Under the pieces are notes generated by a model. The model saw nothing but the letters and a program-made list of their open reading frames with translations, did no database searches and was not told the DNA's origin. 38,556 nucleotides of DNA, taken from positions 1 to 38,556 of the forward strand of contig JAHCJQ010000023.1 in NCBI GenBank assembly GCA_026126215.1, given 5' to 3'. Position 1 is the stretch's first letter; each line of letters starts with the position of its first letter. Positions 10,395 to 18,180 of this stretch are shown piece after piece. Both the position numbers and the translations under genes were made by a program. The DNA is from Alphaproteobacteria bacterium. Lineage in GTDB: Bacteria; Pseudomonadota; Alphaproteobacteria; Ferrovibrionales; Ferrovibrionaceae.

Positions 10395-10442
10395 AGGCAG
10401 GCTTTCTTGCACAAATGCCGAGTTGGCAAGGGCCGCGCGCGG

Positions 10443-10448
10443 TATAAT
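10443..10448 (+). promoter_or_regulatory. Perfect -10 hexamer before the 44-residue peptide gene
   Basis: TATAAT lies 34 bases before the start codon. A TTGGCA is present but only 14 bases away, too close for a standard -35 element. It suggests the small gene may have its own start of transcription. Confidence 0.35.
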
Positions 10449-10482
10449 ATTCAGCATCGGATTTCAGGCCGAGGGAGGGACC

Positions 10483-10617
10483 ATGAAAGCCTTCATCGCC
10501 GGTGCGCTGGCGGCCATTGTTCTGGCCGTCGTCGCCGCCGTCATCCTGCAGAACGCGAACATGACCGTGGATACAGCCTTCACGGCGCCTAGCGCACGCG
10601 TCAGCCACACCAACTGA
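10483..10617 (+). CDS. 44-residue single-span membrane peptide
   Basis: Small gene with a strong ribosome site (GAGGGAGGGA) and ATG at 10483. The product is one hydrophobic helix (AFIAGALAAIVLAVVAAVIL, residues 3-22) followed by a polar tail of about 22 residues. Either an anchored small protein or an uncleaved signal. It follows the cytochrome c gene by 88 bases. Similar short membrane peptides are found near membrane formate dehydrogenases, possibly as accessory subunits, but I do not recognise a named family. Confidence 0.7.
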   Translation: MKAFIAGALAAIVLAVVAAVILQNANMTVDTAFTAPSARVSHTN

Positions 10618-10642
10618 GGGACGGCCAACCAGCCGGTCGGGA

Positions 10643-11614
10643 TCAGGGCGCCGGAACCGCCTGTCCGGTTTCGAGCGACCAGAGCTTGATCAGCGCGTCA
10701 AAGCCGCCGGAGACGGCATGCCTTCCGTCAGGCAGGAATGCGACGCTCCAGACCGGCTTCTGGTGTCCGGCGAATTGCCGGACCTGCCGGCCATCCTTCA
10801 GGTTCCAAAGACGCATCAGCATGTCGCCGCCGCCGGAGAGAAGCTGCTGGCCGTCGCCGGAAACGGCGAGCGTGGTGACGAAAGCGGTATGGCCGGGCAT
10901 GCGGCCGGCCTCGCGGCGCTCGGTCAGGTTCCAGATCCGGATACTCCCGTCGGTGGCCCCGGTGAAGGCGGTCGCGCCGTCGGGGCTGACTGCAACCGCA
11001 TTGACGCTGGAGCGATGGCCGGTCAGCAGCGCAAGCTCGCGTCCGCCCGCCACGTTCCACAAGCGCACCGTATGGTCGTAGCCGACCGAGACCAGGGCGG
11101 TGTCCCCAAGTGCAAAGGCAACCTGCATGACATTGGCCTCATGCCCCTCCAAGGTCCGCAGCAGACGATTCTCGGCAAGATTCCAAAGCCGCACGGTGCG
11201 ATCCCATCCGGCGGACGCGAGCAGCCTGCCATCGCGGCTGAGTGCCAGCCCGGAGACGTTGTTGACATGGCCTTCGAGGCGAGCGATCTCGCGGCCGCTC
11301 TCCAGGTCCCAGCGGATGATCCTGTGGTCCCAGCTCCCGGATATGGCCTCCATCGCTCCCGGCAGGAAAAGAACGGCGTTGACGCTCGCCGCATGGCCAT
11401 CGAGGACCCTGATCTCCGCCTGCCGCCCGATGTCCCAGAGGCGCACCGTGTAATCCCAGCTTGCGGACAGAAGTCTCTTGCCATCGGGCGAAACCGCCAC
11501 CGCATTGACCATGGCGCCATGTCCGGTCATGTCCGCCGCGCCGGGCCGCACCAGTGCCGCGACGACCATCAGCGTCAGCGTCGCCTGGACCATGACAATC
11601 TTCGCTGCGCGCAT
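10643..11614 (-). CDS. Exported seven-bladed WD40 beta-propeller protein
   Basis: 323 residues from ATG 11614 (GAGGTGG upstream); the frame is open 20 codons further upstream. The N-terminus is a Sec signal (VMVQATLTLMVVAALV, cleavage near AA|D at about residue 26). The rest is exactly seven WD40 repeats. Each opens with a GH dipeptide (TGHGAMVNAV, DGHAASVNAV, EGHVNNVSGL, EGHEANVMQV, TGHRSSVNAV, PGHTAFVTTL, AGHQKPVWSV) and closes with LWD, RWD, LWN, LWN, IWN, LWN or LWS. That makes a closed propeller with nothing else attached. It is a periplasmic protein-binding scaffold of unknown partner. It lies between the cytochrome c and superoxide dismutase genes on the opposite strand. Confidence 0.88.
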   Translation of the reverse strand: MRAAKIVMVQATLTLMVVAALVRPGAADMTGHGAMVNAVAVSPDGKRLLSASWDYTVRLWDIGRQAEIRVLDGHAASVNAVLFLPGAMEAISGSWDHRIIRWDLESGREIARLEGHVNNVSGLALSRDGRLLASAGWDRTVRLWNLAENRLLRTLEGHEANVMQVAFALGDTALVSVGYDHTVRLWNVAGGRELALLTGHRSSVNAVAVSPDGATAFTGATDGSIRIWNLTERREAGRMPGHTAFVTTLAVSGDGQQLLSGGGDMLMRLWNLKDGRQVRQFAGHQKPVWSVAFLPDGRHAVSGGFDALIKLWSLETGQAVPAP

Positions 11615-11725
11615 GCACCACCTCGTCCCGATCGCACCAGTGTCGCGGCGCGGCCATCGGATTTCAAACGGCAAATGCTATTGTTGTCCTGCCGGTGACG
11701 GACCGGTCTGAGGGAGGAAACGACC

Positions 11726-12454
11726 ATGAACAGTGGGCAAGCGAAGCCGATGCGCGGCGGGCCGACGCGGCGCAGAGTGATCGGCGGTGCGGCAGGACTG
11801 GCAGGTGCGGCGCTGCTCGCGGGCCTCGCCGCGCCCAAGGTCGCGCGCGCGCAGTCGGCGCCATTCAGCATGATGCGGCTCCCCTATGCCGACGACGCGT
11901 TGAGCCCGGTGATCTCCGCCAACACCATCGGCTTCCATTACGGCAAGCACCACGCAGGCTATCTCGCCAATCTCAATCGCATGCTGGAGACCGACGATCT
12001 CAAGTCGCAGGGCATGCTCGACATCGTGAAATCCACGGCAGCCAATCCGACCAAGGCGGGCCTCTTCAACAACGCCGCCCAAGTCTGGAACCATGATTTC
12101 TACTGGAACAGCCTGCGGCCCAATGGCGGCGGCCGGCCGACCGGACGCATGGCCGAGCTGATCGGCAAGAGCTTCGGCGACCATGACAAGTTTGTCGCAG
12201 CCTTCGCCGCTGCCGCCATCGGACAATTTGCCTCCGGCTGGGCCTGGCTCTGTCTCGAGGGCGACCGGCTGACGATCCGGCGAACCGGCAATGCCGACAC
12301 GCCGGTCTATGTCGCGGGCGTCAAGCCGCTGCTCACAATCGATGTCTGGGAGCATGCCTACTATCTCGATTACCAGAACCGCCGCGCCGACTATGTCAAT
12401 GCAGTGATCGACCGGCTGCTGAACTGGGAGTTCGCCGAACGCAATCTCGGCTGA
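11726..12454 (+). CDS. sodB: Tat-exported iron superoxide dismutase
   Basis: 242 residues; converts superoxide to oxygen and hydrogen peroxide. The metal ligands fit the Fe/Mn family: His71 (FHYGKHH), His123 (WNHDFYW), Asp206 and His210 (DVWEHAYYLDYQN). Gln119 in AAQVWNH is the iron-type active-site glutamine. Before the enzyme is a twin-arginine signal (TRRRVIGG at 14-21, hydrophobic stretch, ARA|QS near residue 43), so a folded, metal-loaded enzyme is sent to the periplasm. Most iron enzymes of this class are cytoplasmic. ATG 11726 follows GGGAGGAAA. Its position beside the formate dehydrogenase suggests protection of periplasmic FeS or W/Mo centres from superoxide. Confidence 0.95.
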   Translation: MNSGQAKPMRGGPTRRRVIGGAAGLAGAALLAGLAAPKVARAQSAPFSMMRLPYADDALSPVISANTIGFHYGKHHAGYLANLNRMLETDDLKSQGMLDIVKSTAANPTKAGLFNNAAQVWNHDFYWNSLRPNGGGRPTGRMAELIGKSFGDHDKFVAAFAAAAIGQFASGWAWLCLEGDRLTIRRTGNADTPVYVAGVKPLLTIDVWEHAYYLDYQNRRADYVNAVIDRLLNWEFAERNLG

Positions 12455-12475
12455 GCGCCATCTCCGGCAAGGCTT

Positions 12476-12501
12476 GGGGCGGTGGCGCCGGCCACCGCCC
12501 C
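12476..12501 (+). terminator. Terminator hairpin after sodB
   Basis: Perfect 11-base inverted repeat GGGGCGGTGGC-GCCG-GCCACCGCCCC, 22 bases past the sodB stop, followed by a pyrimidine-rich GTCTTCCCCCTT. It lies in the convergent gap with the formate dehydrogenase operon and may act in both directions. Confidence 0.65.
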
Positions 12502-12533
12502 GTCTTCCCCCTTGCGCCCCCTATTAATCTCTA

Positions 12534-12549
12534 CCCGTGCCGCCACGGG
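12534..12549 (-). terminator. Small hairpin at the end of the formate dehydrogenase operon
   Basis: Inverted repeat CCCGTG-CCGC-CACGGG starting 7 bases beyond the stop of the gamma-subunit gene. A weak structure without a T-run; together with the stronger hairpin at 12476-12501 it may end the operon transcript. Confidence 0.4.
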
Positions 12550-12555
12550 CAGCGT

Positions 12556-13515
12556 TCAATCCTCGCCGCCGGCGCGCGACTGTTCCTTGACCCAGAGCGA
12601 ATGATGCTCCCTGGCCCAGTTGACATCTACCTGCCCGGTGCCCATGGCGTCGAAAGCACCTTCCATGCCGATTGAGCCGATATAGATGTGCCCGAGGATC
12701 ACCGCCACCATCACCATGCCGGCGATGGCATGCACGATCAGGGAAAGCTGCATCCCCGCCATGTCGGTGAAGTAGAAGGGGAACATGAGGATGTAGCCGC
12801 TCACCGCCAGCACGATGGCGCCGAGCACGACGAGCCAGAAGATCACCTTCTGACCGCCATTGAACTTGCCAGCCGGCGGGTGGACGCCGCGCGAGAACAG
12901 ACCGCCACCTTGTCGGAACCATTGCATGTCGACGCCGGTGAAGATGTTGTGGCGGATCCACAGCACCGCCATCAACAGCACGCCAAACACGAAGGGGAAG
13001 CTCAGGTAGTTATGCGCCAGCTTGCCGAAGGTGCTGAGCCCGGTGAAGGCTTCCGGCCCGATCAGCGGCAGGATCAGGTTCTTGCCGAAGGAAAGGTTGA
13101 GCCCGCTCAGTCCGAGCACGATGAAGCAGACCGCAGTCAGCCAGTGCGCGAAGCGCTCGATGCCGTTGAAGCGCTCGATGGTGCGCCCTGACAGGCCGGA
13201 ATCGACCTTGATGCGTCCGCGGATCGCCATGAACAGCGCGATCGCGACAACCGAAAGGACCAGCAGCCAGCCGCCACCCGCCTTGACCGGCCCTTCCAGG
13301 GTCTGCCGCCAGTCGCGTCCCTGCGGCTGGATCAGCAGACCCGACTTGGCATCCGGGATCGAAACCCGACCGGCGAGCGGCCCCTTGAGCTGCTCGAGCA
13401 GTGCCGCGTCATTGGCCGGCGGTGCCTGCTGCGCCAGGCTGGACGCGAACGGCGCGAGAAGGAGCACCAGTGTCAGAAGAACGGCCCCCAGGATGCCGCC
13501 TTTGCCGATCGTCAT
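12556..13515 (-). CDS. fdhC: Formate dehydrogenase gamma subunit, cytochrome b
   Basis: 319 residues, last gene of the operon. It anchors the enzyme to the membrane and passes electrons from the FeS subunit through haem b to quinone. I chose the second of two neighbouring ATGs (13515) because GGGAG lies 6 bases before it and directly abuts the first (13521). Signal-like N-terminus (residues 7-28), an extra helix near 80-100, then the conserved cytochrome b core: FAHWLTAVCFIVLGLSGLNL, LAHNYLSFPFVFGVLLMAVLWIRHN and LSLIVHAIAGMVMVAVILGHIY, which supply the His ligands. The gap to the beta gene is 37 bases. Confidence 0.94.
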   Translation of the reverse strand: MTIGKGGILGAVLLTLVLLLAPFASSLAQQAPPANDAALLEQLKGPLAGRVSIPDAKSGLLIQPQGRDWRQTLEGPVKAGGGWLLVLSVVAIALFMAIRGRIKVDSGLSGRTIERFNGIERFAHWLTAVCFIVLGLSGLNLSFGKNLILPLIGPEAFTGLSTFGKLAHNYLSFPFVFGVLLMAVLWIRHNIFTGVDMQWFRQGGGLFSRGVHPPAGKFNGGQKVIFWLVVLGAIVLAVSGYILMFPFYFTDMAGMQLSLIVHAIAGMVMVAVILGHIYIGSIGMEGAFDAMGTGQVDVNWAREHHSLWVKEQSRAGGED

Positions 13516-13552
13516 GCGCATCTCCCTTTTCTTATATGCCGGCGTGGCGGGT

Positions 13553-14149
13553 TCAGGCGCTGCTTCCCGTCTTGTAGGCCGTCGCCCAGCCCCAGGCGCC
13601 GGAGCCGTAGCCGCGACGCGCCACGCGCTCCTTGTAGATGTCGGCGATGACATCGCCATCACCCGCCAGCAGGGCCTTGGTCGAGCACATCTCGGCGCAG
13701 AGCGGAAGCTTGCCTTCCGCCAGGCGGTTGGAGCCGTATTTGGCATACTCCTCCTTGGTGTTGTCGGCTTCCGGTCCGCCGGCGCAGAAGGTGCACTTGT
13801 CCATCTTGCCGCGGCTGCCGAAATTGCCGACCTGCGGGTATTGTGGTGCGCCGAAGGGACAGGCATAGAAGCAGTAGCCGCAGCCGATGCAGAGGTCCTT
13901 CGAATGCAGGACCACGCCATCGTCGGTCTTGTAGAAGCAGTCCACCGGACAGACGGCCATGCAGGGCGCGTCCTCGCAATGCATGCAGGCCATGGAGATG
14001 GAGCGCTCGCCCTTCTGGCCATCGTTCAGCGTGACGACGCGCCGCCGGTTGATGCCCCAAGGCACCTCGTGCTCGTTCTTGCAGGCGGTGACGCAGGCGT
14101 TGCATTCGACGCAGCGTTCGGAGTCGCAGAGAAACTTCATTCGTGCCAT
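13553..14149 (-). CDS. fdhB: Formate dehydrogenase beta subunit, four-cluster FeS protein
   Basis: 198 residues. Carries electrons from the alpha subunit to the cytochrome. Four cysteine sets are visible: Cys13-16-19-23 (RCVECNACVTACK), Cys55-58-63-67 (CMHCEDAPCMAVCP), Cys87-90-93-97 (CIGCGYCFYACP), and a final set from KCTFC plus CAEMCS. That is enough for four 4Fe-4S clusters. It has no signal, so it is expected to cross the membrane with the Tat-bearing alpha subunit. It lacks the C-terminal membrane helix of E. coli FdnH, fitting the shorter FdhABC-type enzymes. GGAGGT precedes ATG 14149. Confidence 0.95.
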   Translation of the reverse strand: MARMKFLCDSERCVECNACVTACKNEHEVPWGINRRRVVTLNDGQKGERSISMACMHCEDAPCMAVCPVDCFYKTDDGVVLHSKDLCIGCGYCFYACPFGAPQYPQVGNFGSRGKMDKCTFCAGGPEADNTKEEYAKYGSNRLAEGKLPLCAEMCSTKALLAGDGDVIADIYKERVARRGYGSGAWGWATAYKTGSSA

Positions 14150-14169
14150 GACGTGACCTCCCTAACTCC

Positions 14170-17055
14170 TCAAGCCGCCTCGACGCGGCACAGTGTCGCC
14201 TTGTTCTCGTGCATGTGCGTGACCGGATCGTACCCGTAGCTGGTCACGCCGTTGGCCGATTCGCCAAGCACGATCGGATCGGCGCCCGGCGGATACTTCG
14301 CCCGCTGGTCGACACCCTGCCAGAAGCCCGAGAAATGGAAAGGCATGAACACCACGCCCTGGCCGACACGCTGGGTGACCAGCGCCTTGACCCTGGCCTT
14401 CGCCTTGTTCTCGGGTCCATGCACCCAGACATCCTGGCCGTCCTTGATGCCGAGCCTTGAGGCGTCCGCCGGGTTGATCTCGACGAACATGCTCTGCTGC
14501 AGCTCGGCGAGCCACTTGTTCGACCGGGTCTCCTCGCCGCCGCCCTCGTATTCCACGAGCCGCCCGGTGGTGAGAATCATCGGGAAGTCCTTGGAGAAGT
14601 CCTTGTCCTGGATGCTCTTGCCCAGATGCGGCAGCCGGTAGTCGCGGCGGTCGGCCATGGCCGGATACTTTTCGACCAGATCGCGCCGCGGCGTGTAGAT
14701 CGGCTCGCGATGAACCGGCACCGGATCCGGCAGACCGAAGGCTACGGCGCGCGCCTTGGCATTGCCCATCGCCTGCACGCCATGCGCCATCGTCACCCGG
14801 ATGATGCCGCAGGACAGATCAATGGCCCAGCCGACACCATCGGGATTGTTGCCGCCGATGCGCTCGATCGTCGCCCGTTCGGCATCGGTCAGTTCCTTGT
14901 CCCAGCCCATTTTCTTGAGCAGACCGTAGGTGAACTCGGGATGGCCGTCCTTGATCTCCGAGTCCATCGGATAGGAACCGTCGGCGAGCAGCGAGACGCC
15001 GTTGCGCTCGACGCCAAAGCGCGCGCGGAAGGCGCCGCCGCCATCCTTGACCGGAAGATGGGTGTTGTAGAGCACGTGAGTGCCCGGATGCTTCATTTCC
15101 GGCGTCCCCCAGCAGGGCCAGGGCAGACCGTAGAACTCACCCTTGAGCGGTCCCTTGGTGGCGCGCAGCGAGACGATGTCGAAATCGGCCTGGTGCTTCA
15201 TGTGCTCCTTGAGCCGTTCCGGCGACTGGCCGGAATAGCCGATCGAGATGGTGCCGCGATTGATCTCGCGCAGAATGTCCTCGACATTCGGCTCGTCGCC
15301 CTCGTCGATCTTGATGTTCTTGAACATCTCCTTCTCGAAACCGAGCTTCTTCGCCAGCTTGTAGAGAATCCAGTGATCGGCCTTGGATTCGAAGACCGGC
15401 TTTACGATCTGGTCGCCCCATTGCAGCGAGCGGTTCGAGGCCGTGCGAGAGCCCCTTGTCTCGAGCTGGGTGCAGGCCGGCAGCAGGTAGGTGCCGTCCT
15501 TGCGGTCGGGCAGCGCTGCTGCCGTGGTCGGATGCGGATCGACCACGACCATCAGTTCGACCTTCTCCATGCCGGTGCGCATCTCGGGCATGCGCGGCAC
15601 CGTATTGCCGCCATGGCCCCAGAAGAACATCGCCTTGACGTTGTCGTTCTGCTCCAGGTCCTTCTTGTCGACCAGCACCGCGTCGAACCAGCGGGTGGAT
15701 GGGATGCCCTTCGTCTCCATCATCTTCTTGGATTCGAAGCGCGACTGCATCCAGGCATAGTCCACGTCCCAGACGCGCGACCAGTGCCGCCAGGCGCCCT
15801 CGGTCAGGCCGTAATAGGCCGGCAAGGTGGTGACATCGAGGCCGAGATCGGTGCAGCCCTGCACGTTGCAATGGCCGCGGAAGATGTTCGCGCCGCCGCC
15901 CTCGACGCCGATATTGCCGAGTGCGAGCTGGAAGACCGAAAGCGCCCGGACGTTCGCCGTGCCCATGCTGTGCTGGGTCACGCCCATGCACCAGATCAGG
16001 GTGCTCGGCCGGTTCTTCGCCATCAGTTCGGCGACGCGCTTCATCTGCTCGCCGGGCACGCCGACGACGCGCTCCACCTCCTGCGGGTTCCACTTCTTCA
16101 CCTCGGCACGGATCTCGTCCATGCCGTAGACGCGCTGGCGGATATACTCCTTGTCCTCCCAGCCATTCTCGAAGATGTGCCAGAGCAGGCCCCACATGAA
16201 GGGGATGTCGGTGCCGGGACGGATGCGCACATATTCGGTCGCGTGCGCGGCCGTGCGGGTGAAACGCGGATCGACCACGATCAGCGGCGCCTTGTTCTGC
16301 TCCTTGCCGCGCAGCACATGCTGCATCGACACCGGATGCGCCTCGGCGGGATTGCCGCCCATGATCATGATGGCCCTGGAATTGTGGATGTCGTTGTAGG
16401 AATTGGTCATCGCGCCGTAGCCCCAGGTATTGGCGACGCCGGCGACGGTGGTGGAATGGCAGATGCGGGCCTGGTGGTCGATGTTGTTGGTGCCCCAGAA
16501 GGCGGCGAACTTGCGGAACAGGTAGCCCCCCTCGTTGGAGAACTTGGCGGAGCCCAGCCAGTAGACCGATTCCGGTCCCGACTTGCCGCGGATCTCGAGC
16601 AGCTTGTCGCCGATCTCGTTGATCGCCTGGTCCCAGCTTATCCGGGTCCATTTGCCGGCGACGAGCTTCATCGGATATTTCAGCCGCCGGTCGCCATGGG
16701 TCAGTTCGCGGATCGCGGCACCCTTGGCGCAATGGGTTCCGAGATTGATCGGGCTCTCCCAGGTCGGTTCCTGGCCGACCCAGACCTCGTTCTCGACCTC
16801 CGCCGTCACCGTGCAGCCGACCGAGCAGTGAGTACAGATGTTGCGCCGCTTGACGATGTTCGGGCTGGTGGAGGGGGCGGCTTCCGCCTGGCGGACCATC
16901 GCGGGTTTGAGCGCGCCGAAGGCAGCAAGGCCGCCGGCGGCGAGACCCGAAGCCTTGAGGAAGCCGCGCCGGTCCATGGTGGCGAGCGTGGAGCCCGCGA
17001 GCAAGCCGGAGAGCCTGCCGCGGGTCGGGGTGCCGGAGCTTTTCTTGATCAACAT
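14170..17055 (-). CDS. fdhA: Formate dehydrogenase catalytic alpha subunit, Mo/W-bis-PGD, cysteine type
   Basis: 961 residues. Oxidises formate to CO2 at a bis-pyranopterin molybdenum or tungsten centre on the periplasmic side. A Tat signal (DRRGFLKASG, residues 28-37) sits behind a 26-residue extension; ATG 17055 has GAGGGGAC about 7 bases upstream. The N-terminal 4Fe-4S cluster uses Cys74, Cys77, Cys81 and Cys109. The metal-binding position is Cys199 followed by His200 (ARICHSTTVAG), where E. coli FdnG has selenocysteine; there is no in-frame TGA. The C-terminal pterin-binding domain is complete. The neighbouring tungstate importer favours tungsten as the metal, which the sequence itself cannot prove. 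Confidence 0.96.
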   Translation of the reverse strand: MLIKKSSGTPTRGRLSGLLAGSTLATMDRRGFLKASGLAAGGLAAFGALKPAMVRQAEAAPSTSPNIVKRRNICTHCSVGCTVTAEVENEVWVGQEPTWESPINLGTHCAKGAAIRELTHGDRRLKYPMKLVAGKWTRISWDQAINEIGDKLLEIRGKSGPESVYWLGSAKFSNEGGYLFRKFAAFWGTNNIDHQARICHSTTVAGVANTWGYGAMTNSYNDIHNSRAIMIMGGNPAEAHPVSMQHVLRGKEQNKAPLIVVDPRFTRTAAHATEYVRIRPGTDIPFMWGLLWHIFENGWEDKEYIRQRVYGMDEIRAEVKKWNPQEVERVVGVPGEQMKRVAELMAKNRPSTLIWCMGVTQHSMGTANVRALSVFQLALGNIGVEGGGANIFRGHCNVQGCTDLGLDVTTLPAYYGLTEGAWRHWSRVWDVDYAWMQSRFESKKMMETKGIPSTRWFDAVLVDKKDLEQNDNVKAMFFWGHGGNTVPRMPEMRTGMEKVELMVVVDPHPTTAAALPDRKDGTYLLPACTQLETRGSRTASNRSLQWGDQIVKPVFESKADHWILYKLAKKLGFEKEMFKNIKIDEGDEPNVEDILREINRGTISIGYSGQSPERLKEHMKHQADFDIVSLRATKGPLKGEFYGLPWPCWGTPEMKHPGTHVLYNTHLPVKDGGGAFRARFGVERNGVSLLADGSYPMDSEIKDGHPEFTYGLLKKMGWDKELTDAERATIERIGGNNPDGVGWAIDLSCGIIRVTMAHGVQAMGNAKARAVAFGLPDPVPVHREPIYTPRRDLVEKYPAMADRRDYRLPHLGKSIQDKDFSKDFPMILTTGRLVEYEGGGEETRSNKWLAELQQSMFVEINPADASRLGIKDGQDVWVHGPENKAKARVKALVTQRVGQGVVFMPFHFSGFWQGVDQRAKYPPGADPIVLGESANGVTSYGYDPVTHMHENKATLCRVEAA

Positions 17056-17066
17056 GGCGCGTCCCC

Positions 17067-17267
17067 TCAGAGCCGGTTGCTGGCGTAGAACTTCTTCACA
17101 TGATCGGTCTCGCGATAGCGCGCGCGCTTGCGCTGGTCGCGATTCTCGGAGGCCGCGGCCGGCCCGACGGCCGCGGCACCCGCCGCCGCTGCGGCGGCGA
17201 CGCCGATACCGGCCGCCTTCAGGAAATCACGACGGGCAAGTCCCTTGTCCTCGGTTCGCCTGGTCAT
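17067..17267 (-). CDS. Small Tat-signal protein of formate dehydrogenase operons (FdhX-type)
   Basis: 66 residues, ATG 17267 with GGAGGAG upstream. Nearly half is a twin-arginine signal: LARRDFLKAAGIG and a run of alanines, ending in AAAS near residue 44. The mature part is about 23 charged residues (ENRDQRKRARYRETDHVKKF). Such mini-proteins precede the alpha-subunit gene in many Cys- or Sec-type FdhABC operons; they are thought to be small subunits or export helpers. It sits 11 bases before fdhA and 28 bases after the chaperone gene, so it is clearly within the operon. Confidence 0.85.
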   Translation of the reverse strand: MTRRTEDKGLARRDFLKAAGIGVAAAAAAGAAAVGPAAASENRDQRKRARYRETDHVKKFYASNRL

Positions 17268-17295
17268 GTCCGCTCCTCCATTCAACTTCGCGCTG

Positions 17296-18105
17296 TCACG
17301 CGGCGAGCGCGAAACCCTGCCGTTCGATCGCCATGAAATGCCGCCCGACGCTGCCGAGCGGGCGATAGAGATGCGCGCTTTCCGCGCGTTCGAGATCTTC
17401 AAAGAATCTTTCGGCCCAAGGTTCCAGATGCTTGCGGAACATCCGCTCCTGCGTCGCCAGTTCCGCCGGACCCCGGCCATCCCCGCCGCTGATCAGCAGC
17501 GACATCATCTCGCAGATGGCGCCCATGTGATCTTCCGGCTCCGCCACCTCCTCGGCACGCGCCAGGCCGAGCGCCGCCATGTCGCCGCGCAGCCGCGCGA
17601 GCGGCCTCTCGTACAGAAAGCCCGTGCGATAGTAGGAGGCGTAAGGCAGGAGTTCGCCACGCGGCAGGCCGACAAAGAGCGCGAAATACTCATCCTCCGC
17701 CTGCGCCGGCGTACAGGCCCGCGCCCGCGCCGCCAACTCGCCGAGCGCCCGGCCGAGCGGCGTTTCATCGCCCTCCAGCCGGGACAGCGCGGCCAGAAGC
17801 GGCGCATCCGGACGGCGCGCGAGCGCCCGGCCAAGCAGCGCATAAAGCCGGGCCCGCCAGACTTCCTCCTCCGGCAGGCTGGCCGGCGCTGCACGGTCGC
17901 CGGCATCGGGGTAGAGATCTGGGCGCAGTTCGTGCCGCGTCACGCGGCCATCGGTCGCCTGTTCGATGGCGAGCACATATTCACCCGGAACACGTCCGGC
18001 CCGGTTCAGCCAATGCCAGACATTTGCCTGTTTCACGCCAAGTCGGCGCGCAAGCTGCGTCTGCCCTCCCAGCGCGGCGATGGCTCTCCCGAGCGCGTCC
18101 GTCAA
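17296..18105 (-). CDS. TorD-family formate dehydrogenase chaperone with N-terminal YdaS/Cro-type DNA-binding domain
   Basis: 269 residues from a TTG start at 18105, decided by GGGAGGT 5 bases upstream. Residues about 4-66 form a Cro/YdaS-type helix-turn-helix (AIAALGGQTQLARRLGVKQ, then VWHWLNRAGRVPGEYVLAIE and VTRHELRPDLYP). Residues about 75-260 are an all-helical TorD-family domain, with EDEYFALFVGLPRGELLPYASYY and EPEDHMGAICEMMSLL as the typical core. TorD proteins bind Tat signals of molybdo- and tungsto-enzymes until the cofactor is in. The reading frame through both domains is continuous, so this is a real fusion. It is the first gene of the formate dehydrogenase operon, with a palindrome just upstream; autoregulation is inferred. 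Confidence 0.9.
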   Translation of the reverse strand: MTDALGRAIAALGGQTQLARRLGVKQANVWHWLNRAGRVPGEYVLAIEQATDGRVTRHELRPDLYPDAGDRAAPASLPEEEVWRARLYALLGRALARRPDAPLLAALSRLEGDETPLGRALGELAARARACTPAQAEDEYFALFVGLPRGELLPYASYYRTGFLYERPLARLRGDMAALGLARAEEVAEPEDHMGAICEMMSLLISGGDGRGPAELATQERMFRKHLEPWAERFFEDLERAESAHLYRPLGSVGRHFMAIERQGFALAA

Positions 18106-18131
18106 GGGGTACCTCCCGTTGTATCGAGAGG

Positions 18132-18149
18132 CTACAAACGCTTTTGTAG
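18132..18149. promoter_or_regulatory. Candidate operator before the chaperone-fdh operon
   Basis: Inverted repeat CTACAAA-CGCT-TTTGTAG, 7-base arms and a 4-base spacer, starting 27 bases upstream of the TTG start. A further half-site TTGTA lies at 18119-18123. The size and symmetry suit a Cro-like dimer, and the first gene downstream encodes a Cro/YdaS-type domain. Confidence 0.45.
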
Positions 18150-18180
18150 TGGCGCAAGGGGATTCGGGCTAAGTGAATGA

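Noticed and set aside
10423..10440. Sigma-54 type promoter (GG-N10-GC) before the small membrane peptide gene
   Set aside because: The spacing fits, but the -12 element lacks the TTGC context and G+C-rich DNA gives such GG/GC pairs by chance.
12556..14022. A 488-codon frame that would fuse an N-terminal segment to the gamma subunit
   Set aside because: The first 169 codons lie inside fdhB in another frame and look like random basic sequence; GGGAG and a signal-like start at 13515 mark the true beginning.
16456..16461. Possible selenocysteine codon at the fdhA active site
   Set aside because: The codon is a normal Cys (Cys199), no in-frame TGA exists and no Sec insertion genes are in the window.
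14626..17088. Very long plus-strand open frame (820 codons) opposite fdhA
   Set aside because: Its translation shows no family motif and is the frame shadow expected opposite a G+C-rich coding gene; fdhA on the other strand has complete motifs.
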